Assembly (NCBI RefSeq): GCF_021922985.1
Contig: NZ_CP040788.1
Coordinates: 2,542,001 to 2,606,000, forward strand
Reading direction: 5' to 3'
Length of the DNA: 64,000 nt
From: Clavibacter michiganensis subsp. tessellarius
Lineage (GTDB): Bacteria; Actinomycetota; Actinomycetes; Actinomycetales; Microbacteriaceae
The notes beneath the pieces were generated by a model. It had not been told where the DNA came from. It saw only the letters and a program-made list of their open reading frames with translations, and searched no databases. Positions within the stretch are counted from its first letter, which is position 1. Each line of letters opens with the position of its first letter. Made by a program: the position numbers and the translations under genes. Of the stretch, positions 58,676 through 64,000 are shown one piece after another.

Positions 58676-60841
58676 TCAGGGGCGGGCGAGGCGGAGCGAG
58701 GCGGTGGCCGCGGCGGGGTCGCCGGAGTACGCGGACGCCTCGACGACGGCGTCGTCGGCCGCGGGGACGAAGCCCTCGGCGGTCCAGCGGTCCGTCGGGC
58801 GGGTGGATCCCGTGATCGTCACGGTGCCCGTCGCCCCGGCCGCGAGCCCGATCGGCGCGAAGCCCACCAGCACGCGGCGCGGGAAGTCCTCCGCGTCGAG
58901 CGCCGCGTAGAGCTGCACGACGTGCCGGCCGTCCCGGTCGCCCGTGTTGCGGACGGTCACCTCGGCCGCGAAGCGCTCGTCGGCGACCTCGCCCACCGTG
59001 ACGGCGTCGATCGCGAACGACGTGTACGAGAGGCCGAAGCCGAGCGGGAAGGCGGCGTCCACGCCGTCGCGGTCGAGGAGGCGCTGGCCGTGCCAGCGGT
59101 CGTAGGCGATCCGGGTCGCGTCGGCGTCGAAGGCGGGGAGGTGGTCCTCGCTCGTGGGGATCGAGTACGGCAGGCGCCCGGTCGCGTCGTGCACGCCGAG
59201 GAGCACGTCGGCGAGGGCGGCGCCGCCCTCGGATCCGCTGTACCAGCCCACGAGCACCGCGGGCACGGCGTCGCGCCACTCCTCGGTGATCACGGCGCCG
59301 GCCGTCACCACGACCACCACGGTGCGCGGGTTCGCGGCGGCGGTCGCGCGGATGATCTCCGCGTCCACCGGCCGCACGCGCAGGGAGCGCCGGTCGCCGC
59401 CGACGGCCGTGCCCATGGAGAGCTCGCTGCCGGACTGGCTCATCAGCGCGCCGAGGTCGACGCCATCGGGCGCCGGCGGGAAGAGGGCCGTGAGCTCCTC
59501 CTGGTCGCTCAGCTCGCCGATGTACTCGCCCTCGTCGGCGGACGTGTAGCCGACCACCACGACGGCGACGTCGGCGGCGCGGGCCGCCTCGGCCGCGGCC
59601 TCCGGGTCGTCGGCCGCGACGTGGTCGACGCGCGCGTCGGGGAGCGCGGCGCGGAGGCCGGCGAGGGGCGTGACGACCTCGGGGGAGTGCACGTTGGAGG
59701 ATCCCTCGTCGCCCGTGTTCGGCAGGTCGGCGAGGCGGCCGACGACGGTCACGCGGGTCAGCTCCGCGGCGGCGAGCGGCAGCAGCGGGCGTCCGTCGAC
59801 GTCGTCGTTCGTCAGCAGCACGGCGGCGGACGCGGCGGCCTCGCGGGCGAGCGCCCGGTGCTCCGCGGAGAACACGACGTCCATGCCGGGCTCCGGGTCG
59901 AGGTCGCGGGCGCGGTACGCGAGCTGGGTCGCGATGATCCGGCGGCCGGCGCGGTCGACGTCCGCCCAGCTCGCGCGGCCGGCCTCGAGGTCGGCGGGCA
60001 GGTGCTCGGCGCGCTGCTGCCGGAACGGCTCCTCGACGTCGAGGCCCGCCCGGAGCGAGGCGGTCGCGTCCCGCAGCCCCCAGATGAAGTCGGAGACGGT
60101 GACGCCCGCGAAGCCCCACATGCCGCGGAGGATCCCCTCCATCAGCTCCTCGTTCTGCCCCGCCCACTCGCCGTTGACGCTGTTGTAGGCCGTCATGATC
60201 CCGTCCACGCCCTCCTCGACGACGCGGCGGAAGTGCGGCAGGTAGACCTCCTGCAGCGTGGCGTCGTCGGCCGTGACGTCGACCGTGAAGCGCGCGTTCT
60301 CCATCGAGTTGAGGGCGTAGTGCTTGGCGACGGCCATGCCGTGCCGCTGCACGCCGCGGGTGAGGGCGACGCCGAACGCGCCGAGCAGCAGGCTGTCCTC
60401 GCCGTAGGTCTCCTGCGCGCGGCCCCACGCCGGGTGGCGCGGGAGGTTGATGCACACGCCGCCGAAGAAGTCGGCGCCCTGCGCGCGCATCTCGGCGCCG
60501 ATCGCGCGGCCGATGCGCTCCTCGAGGTCGACGTCCCAGGTCGCGCCGCGGGCCATCGCGACGGGGAACGCGGTGGATCCGCCCATCACCACGCCGCGCG
60601 GGCCGTCGCTGAAGCGGAGGCCCGGGATGCCGACCCGGTCGACGCGGCCCATCGTGATGGGGCGCGCGTTGTAGCGCTGCATCATCTCGGCCATGCCGGT
60701 CCAGAAGTCATCGTCGCCGTCGAGGAGCGAGAGGCGCTCCTCGGGGGTCAGGCCGTCGAGGATCGACTGCGCCACGGCGCCGGCCTCCTCGCCGCGCCGC
60801 ACGCGCTCCACGCCCTGCTCGAACTCGGTCCCGGTGCTCAT
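58676..60841 (-). CDS. GH3 beta-glucosidase
   Basis: A 721-residue glycoside hydrolase family 3 enzyme. The N-terminal TIM barrel has LRFSDGPRGV and the AKHYALNSMENAR signature, with the nucleophile Asp in VTVSDFIWGL. The second alpha/beta domain includes VVVVGYTSADEGE. The C-terminal fibronectin III-like domain ends the protein. No signal peptide, so it acts on imported beta-glucosides. It is first in an operon with the MFS transporter and is controlled by the divergent TetR through the palindrome at 60873-60894. ATG 60841 is preferred. Confidence 0.95.
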   Translation of the reverse strand: MSTGTEFEQGVERVRRGEEAGAVAQSILDGLTPEERLSLLDGDDDFWTGMAEMMQRYNARPITMGRVDRVGIPGLRFSDGPRGVVMGGSTAFPVAMARGATWDVDLEERIGRAIGAEMRAQGADFFGGVCINLPRHPAWGRAQETYGEDSLLLGAFGVALTRGVQRHGMAVAKHYALNSMENARFTVDVTADDATLQEVYLPHFRRVVEEGVDGIMTAYNSVNGEWAGQNEELMEGILRGMWGFAGVTVSDFIWGLRDATASLRAGLDVEEPFRQQRAEHLPADLEAGRASWADVDRAGRRIIATQLAYRARDLDPEPGMDVVFSAEHRALAREAAASAAVLLTNDDVDGRPLLPLAAAELTRVTVVGRLADLPNTGDEGSSNVHSPEVVTPLAGLRAALPDARVDHVAADDPEAAAEAARAADVAVVVVGYTSADEGEYIGELSDQEELTALFPPAPDGVDLGALMSQSGSELSMGTAVGGDRRSLRVRPVDAEIIRATAAANPRTVVVVVTAGAVITEEWRDAVPAVLVGWYSGSEGGAALADVLLGVHDATGRLPYSIPTSEDHLPAFDADATRIAYDRWHGQRLLDRDGVDAAFPLGFGLSYTSFAIDAVTVGEVADERFAAEVTVRNTGDRDGRHVVQLYAALDAEDFPRRVLVGFAPIGLAAGATGTVTITGSTRPTDRWTAEGFVPAADDAVVEASAYSGDPAAATASLRLARP

Positions 60842-60872
60842 GGTGATGGCTCTCCGCATCGTCGTCGACGTC

Positions 60873-60894
60873 TTACCTGCATCAGTGCAGGTAA
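60873..60894. promoter_or_regulatory. Palindromic TetR operator between GH3 and tetR genes
   Basis: TTACCTGCA-TCAG-TGCAGGTAA has perfect 9-bp arms and a 4-bp spacer, in the gap between the divergent GH3 and TetR starts. This is the expected form and place for a TetR site controlling both. Confidence 0.85.
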
Positions 60895-60951
60895 ATGGAG
60901 CCTAAGCCGCGCTCCCGCGGGAGCGCAACGGCCGCGTGGGAGGATCGGCGG

Positions 60952-61533
60952 ATGGCAGCCGACCGCGTGCGCACCCGACTCGCCCCCGAGCGGCGGCGCG
61001 AGCTGATCATCGAGGCGGCCGCGCGGCAGGTCTCCGAGCGCGGGTACAACTCCTTCACGCTGTCGCAGCTGGCGGCCGACTGCGGGATCACGCGCGCCGG
61101 CATCGAGCACCACTTCGCCTCCAAGGAGGAGGTGCTCGTCGCCGTCCTCCGGCACCGGGACGAGACCGACGAGGGCGTGATGGGTCCGGCGCCCGCGGGG
61201 TCCGTCACCGCCGACGCGGCGTGGGCGGCGCTCGACGCACTCGTGCGGAGGAACGCGGAGCGGCGGGAGATCGTGCGGCTCTACGCGATCCTCGGGGCCG
61301 AGGCCCTGGATCCCGCCCACCCGGCGCACGCCTACTTCGCCGAGCGCGCGGTCGAGGCGCGGCGGTGGATCGCCGCGCTCGCCTCCGCGTGGCACCCGGA
61401 TCCGGACGACTTCGCCGTGGAGGTCCTCGCGATCCTCGACGGCCTGCAGCTGCAGTGGCTCCGCGACCCGGCCCTCGACCTCGCCGGACTGTGGGAGTCG
61501 GTGGCGGTGACGCTCGACCGCGCGCCGCGCTGA
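60952..61533 (+). CDS. TetR family regulator of the GH3/MFS operon
   Basis: A 193-residue TetR protein with a clear helix-turn-helix (GYNSFTLSQLAADCGITRAGIEHHFASKEEVL) and a helical effector domain. ATG 60952 is chosen because GGGAGGA lies upstream; the frame continues to 60895 but that would cover the operator edge. It is divergent from the GH3 gene across a perfect palindrome, so it probably represses the beta-glucoside operon and itself; a sugar effector is unusual for TetR but plausible. Confidence 0.93.
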   Translation: MAADRVRTRLAPERRRELIIEAAARQVSERGYNSFTLSQLAADCGITRAGIEHHFASKEEVLVAVLRHRDETDEGVMGPAPAGSVTADAAWAALDALVRRNAERREIVRLYAILGAEALDPAHPAHAYFAERAVEARRWIAALASAWHPDPDDFAVEVLAILDGLQLQWLRDPALDLAGLWESVAVTLDRAPR

Positions 61534-61539
61534 TCCGCC

Positions 61540-61563
61540 GGGGCGCCGGGGCGCCGGGGCGCC
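61540..61563 (+). repeat. GGGGCGCC tandem repeat
   Basis: Three perfect 8-bp units follow the TetR stop codon, with degenerate GC-only units to about 61590. The stretch can fold into hairpins and may act as a terminator. Confidence 0.8.
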
Positions 61564-61756
61564 GGGCGCGGGGCTCCGGGCGCGGGGCCGTCCGGCCCGC
61601 GCGCACCCGGCCCGTGGTTCAATGGGCGTTCCTCCTCCGGGAGGGCCTCCCGCGGGAGGCGCGGCGGTGGGGCTCGCCGTACCCGAACCTCGACATCCTC
61701 GTCGACGACAGTCCCTGTCTCACGGCACCGCCATGCCATCCGAGATGGGAGACCCC

Positions 61757-62227
61757 ATGACCCACCGCTCGCCCCACGACCGCCCGCCGCAGCCCGTCCA
61801 CCTCCGCGCCTCGTCGCTCGGCCTCGTCGCGCTCGGCGGCGCCGTCGGCACGGGGATCCGCGAGGCCCTCGCGCTCACCTGGCCCGCGCCCGCGGGCGGC
61901 CTGCCGGTGACGATCCTCCTGATCAACCTCGTCGGCGCCTTCGTGCTCGGCGCGCTGCTCGAGGCGCTCGCCCTCCGCGGGCCCGACGAGGGCCGTCGCC
62001 GCGGCATCCGGCTGCTGGTCGGCACGGGCGTGCTCGGCGGCTTCACCACCTACAGCGCGCTGGCGACGGACGCGGCTTCGCTCGCCGGATCCGCGCTCGG
62101 CGTCGCCCTCGCGTACGCGGCGCTCTCGATCGTGGCCGGCGCGGTCGCCTCGCTCGCCGGGATCGCGGTCGGCGGCGCGCTGCACCGGCGCTCGGCGGCC
62201 GGCCGCGGGACGGGGGCGGCGTCGTGA
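61757..62227 (+). CDS. crcB: CrcB/Fluc fluoride channel subunit 1
   Basis: A 156-residue four-TM protein of the CrcB/Fluc family. The INLVGAFVLGALLE segment with the conserved Asn and the GGFTTYSALATDA motif of helix 3 are seen. Fluc proteins form dual-topology dimeric channels that export toxic fluoride. An N-terminal ~20-residue polar tail and a basic C-terminal tail make it longer than the partner. Its stop overlaps the GTG of the second subunit, giving a heterodimeric pair. Confidence 0.94.
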   Translation: MTHRSPHDRPPQPVHLRASSLGLVALGGAVGTGIREALALTWPAPAGGLPVTILLINLVGAFVLGALLEALALRGPDEGRRRGIRLLVGTGVLGGFTTYSALATDAASLAGSALGVALAYAALSIVAGAVASLAGIAVGGALHRRSAAGRGTGAAS

Positions 62228-62604
62228 CCGGCCCCCTCGTGTTCGCGCTGATCTGCGTGGCCGGCGGCGCCGGATCCGCCCTCCGCCTCCTCGTCGACGG
62301 CGTCGTGAAGGGCCGCCTCGGCGCCTCGTACCCGTGGGGCACGACCGTCATCAACGTCACCGGGTCCTTCGGCCTCGGCCTCCTCACGGGCGCGGCCGCG
62401 CACGCCGGGCTGCCGCACGACCTGCTGCTGATCCTCGGTGGCGGACTCATGGGCGGCTACACGACCTTCAGCACCGCCAGCCTCGAGACCGTGCGCCTCG
62501 CGCAGGCGGGCCGGCTCGGCGCGGCCCTCGCGAACGGCGTCGGCATGCTCCTCGCCTGCGTCGCGGCCGCGGGCCTCGGGATCGCGCTGGGCGGGCTGCT
62601 CTGA
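62224..62604 (+). CDS. crcB: CrcB/Fluc fluoride channel subunit 2
   Basis: A 126-residue four-TM Fluc subunit starting at GTG 62224 within the previous stop (GTGA). The WGTTVINVTGSF motif with the pore Asn and GGYTTFSTASLE with the Thr/Phe box are complete. With subunit 1 it should form the antiparallel heterodimer seen in Gram-positive species that carry two crcB genes. Confidence 0.95.
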   Translation: MTGPLVFALICVAGGAGSALRLLVDGVVKGRLGASYPWGTTVINVTGSFGLGLLTGAAAHAGLPHDLLLILGGGLMGGYTTFSTASLETVRLAQAGRLGAALANGVGMLLACVAAAGLGIALGGLL

Positions 62605-62669
62605 TGGCGCTGCTCGCGGCGCGCACACGGCCGCTCGGCGCCGCGGCGGCCCGCGCCTAGGCTCGCGGG

Positions 62670-63290
62670 ATGAGCGTCCCCGGAGCCGACCCCGTCCCCC
62701 GCGACGCGGATCCGGTCGCGAGCGGCGCCGATGCCGAGCCCGGCTGGACCACCACCGACCGGCGCGACGCCCACCGCGGACGCGTCGTGCTCGTCGACCA
62801 CGGCGTCGTGCTGCCCGACGGGTCCGCCTCGCGGTACCTGGTCGACGAGAGCGTGCCGTTCGCGGTCGCGACCCTCGTGGTCGACGGCGACGCCGTGCTC
62901 CTCACCCGCCAGTACCGCTTCCCGCTCGGGCGGTGGATCCTCGACCTCCCCGGCGGCGCGGGCGACGCCGACGAGGAGCCCGCCGACGCCGCCCGCCGCG
63001 AGCTGGAGGAGGAGCTCGGTCTCGTCGCACCGGAGGTCCGGCCGCTGCGCACCTACGCCGTGAACCCCGGCCGCGCCGCCTGGCTCGTGCACGTGTTCGC
63101 GTGCACGGCGCCGACCACCGCGGGCACGCCCGACCGCTCCGACCCCTCCGAGCAGGTGCGCCTCGTGCGGATGCCGGTCGTCGAGCTGGACGCGCTCATC
63201 GCCGGGGGCGGGATCGTCGACCCGACCCTGCTGATCGCCCGCGCGGCCGCCGCCGAGCAGGGGCTGCTGCCGCCGGTCGCGCCGCGCTGA
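62670..63290 (+). CDS. Nudix hydrolase (ADP-ribose pyrophosphatase-like)
   Basis: A 206-residue hydrolase. The Nudix box is complete: GDADEEPADAARRELEEELGL, with the REL-EE-LG metal site preceded by the ILDLPGG strand. The upstream LLTRQYRFPLGRW block and the downstream Gly/Pro region are typical of ADP-sugar pyrophosphatases. The N-terminal ~25 residues are acidic and Pro-rich. It probably clears nucleotide sugars. It converges on the RibD-like gene across a hairpin. Confidence 0.9.
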   Translation: MSVPGADPVPRDADPVASGADAEPGWTTTDRRDAHRGRVVLVDHGVVLPDGSASRYLVDESVPFAVATLVVDGDAVLLTRQYRFPLGRWILDLPGGAGDADEEPADAARRELEEELGLVAPEVRPLRTYAVNPGRAAWLVHVFACTAPTTAGTPDRSDPSEQVRLVRMPVVELDALIAGGGIVDPTLLIARAAAAEQGLLPPVAPR

Positions 63291-63296
63291 GCGGGA

Positions 63297-63321
63297 GGCC
63301 GGCGCGCAGGAGGCGCCGGCC
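63297..63321. terminator. Bidirectional hairpin between convergent Nudix and RibD-like genes
   Basis: GGCCGGCGC and GCGCCGGCC form perfect 9-bp arms around a 7-base loop, 6 bp after the Nudix stop and 15 bp from the end of the opposite gene. Confidence 0.7.
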
Positions 63322-63335
63322 CGGACCGCGCGCGC

Positions 63336-63881
63336 TCAGTCGCGCCGCGCGTACGTCAGCACCGCGTTGCCCTTGCTCGTGACCTCCGAGCGGCGCAGCT
63401 CCAGCCGCGTCATCGGGTCGCCCGGGTCGAACAGGTGCCGGCCGGCGCCCGCGACGACCGGGTGGACCATCAGGGTCAGCTCGTCGAGCAGCCCCGCGAA
63501 CAGCAGCGCCCGCGTGAGCGAGATGCTCGACAGCACGGCGATCTCGCCGCCCTCGCCGCGCTTCAGCTCCGCGACCGCCTCGAGCACGTCGCCCTCGATG
63601 CGGGTGGCGTTCCAGCCGAGGTCGCCCGTGAGCGTCGTCGACGCGACGAGCTTCTCGAGCGGGTTCACGAACGCGACGAACGGATCGTCGGCGGGCGCGG
63701 CGGGCCAGTGCGCCGACCACGCCTCGAACCCGCGCCGGCCCATGACGGCGGTCGTGACCGACCCGATCATGCGCCCGAGACCGGCGCCGAGCTCGGCGTC
63801 GAACGAGTCGTGCTGGAAGAGGTGGGGGTCCTCGACCACCCCGTCCACGGACGCGAACAGGCCGGCGGTCAACGTGCGCAT
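63336..63881 (-). CDS. RibD C-terminal/DHFR-like family protein
   Basis: A 181-residue protein of the dihydrofolate-reductase-like RibD_C group. The N-terminal LFASVDGVVEDPH, the TAVMGRRGFEAW block and the C-terminal LTLMVHPVVAGAGRHLF segment are characteristic. It likely binds NADPH; the physiological substrate is unknown, and many paralogues exist in actinobacteria. ATG 63881 is chosen because GGAGGAG lies 3 bases before it. Confidence 0.92.
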   Translation of the reverse strand: MRTLTAGLFASVDGVVEDPHLFQHDSFDAELGAGLGRMIGSVTTAVMGRRGFEAWSAHWPAAPADDPFVAFVNPLEKLVASTTLTGDLGWNATRIEGDVLEAVAELKRGEGGEIAVLSSISLTRALLFAGLLDELTLMVHPVVAGAGRHLFDPGDPMTRLELRRSEVTSKGNAVLTYARRD

Positions 63882-63974
63882 GGGCTCCTCCTCGAGCTGC
63901 GGGTGCGCTCCACATGATCCGCGCCCGGCCGGGCGGCGTCCAGCGTCCGGCGGCATCCCGTCCCGCTCCGCCTG

Positions 63975-63991
63975 TGGTTAACCGCTTTACA
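63975..63991. promoter_or_regulatory. LacI/GalR-type operator at the right edge
   Basis: TGGTTAACCGCTTTACA, which reads TGTAAAGCGGTTAACCA on the other strand, has the central CG and flanking AA/TT pattern of LacI-family sites. It stands out in the AT-richer end of the window and probably belongs to a promoter of a gene beyond 64000. Confidence 0.5.
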
Positions 63992-64000
63992 CAACCCCCG

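Noticed and set aside
61600..61757. Possible fluoride riboswitch before the crcB pair (AATGGGCGTTCCTCC resembles the 5' aptamer strand)
   Set aside because: The matching 3' element (CTGATGNC-type) and pseudoknot partner are not present, so the resemblance is too weak. A covariance search with the Rfam crcB model would decide.
1..64000. CRISPR arrays, rRNA or tRNA genes
   Set aside because: No spaced direct repeats, rRNA core sequences or tRNA cloverleaf signatures were recognised on reading the window.

Overview
The window is very GC-rich and gene-dense. Translational overlaps of the ATGA/GTGA type are common, GTG starts are common, and there is an LPXTG wall protein, Tat- and lipobox-type secreted proteins, ECF sigma and LacI/TetR regulators, and sugar ABC importers that have no ATPase of their own. 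This fits a high-GC Gram-positive actinobacterium. The secreted S1 protease, the plant-glycan enzymes and the frequent GGATCC hexamer suggest Microbacteriaceae, perhaps Clavibacter or a close relative. That placement is inferred; no rRNA or tRNA gene was recognised here.

Layout. 0-1.3 kb: a membrane sensor kinase cut by the left edge, a 28-codon peptide ORF just upstream of it, and a divergent NarL-type response regulator. 1.5-9.7 kb: YdeI-like protein, a sugar ABC importer (binding lipoprotein plus two permeases), a paired SMR efflux system, a HAD phosphatase, two small membrane proteins, a SolA-like flavin oxidase and a coiled-coil protein. 9.8-12.3 kb: AXE1 esterase, an SDR, and a divergent TetR with a two-site operator. 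12.3-20.4 kb: a tightly overlapped five-gene peptide-import operon (binding protein, two permeases, fused double ATPase), an S15/CocE-type hydrolase and a distal TetR, with a near-perfect palindrome at the promoter.

20.4-25.75 kb is a mosaic accessory region. It lies between the peptide operon and an APC-type transporter gene. The 3' end of that transporter gene occurs three times (full gene, a ~313-bp copy, a ~72-bp copy), and a degenerate second copy of the peptide operon's promoter and start is fused to the 313-bp copy. The segments between the copies carry an S1 protease whose catalytic His position reads Gln, a small 4-Cys secreted protein, a VOC-fold protein with a divergent WYL regulator, and a two-gene lipoprotein/secreted-protein unit of visibly lower GC.

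25.75-32 kb: transporter, MFS exporter, SDR, FAD monooxygenase. 32-43.6 kb: a glycan-use locus made of an FAD oxidoreductase, sugar ABC importer and AXE1 esterase on the + strand, a GH38 alpha-mannosidase and a Tat-exported beta-helix protein on the - strand, and a LacI regulator. Near-identical GTAATAC-type palindromes sit at both outer promoters, so the LacI protein probably controls the whole block. 43.7-49.9 kb: isochorismatase-like hydrolase, ECF sigma/MGMT overlap, orphan OmpR-like regulator, LPXTG surface protein and Gfo/Idh oxidoreductase. 49.9-53.1 kb: a metal-related trio (His-rich membrane protein, YcnI-like protein, PepSY membrane protein); the last has an apparent frameshift. 53.2-57.1 kb: LacI, NTF2-like, membrane, DUF218 and small proteins. 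57.3-61.5 kb: MFS plus GH3 beta-glucosidase under a divergent TetR with a perfect operator palindrome. 61.7-64 kb: paired CrcB/Fluc fluoride channels, Nudix hydrolase, RibD/DHFR-like protein, and a LacI-type operator at the right edge.
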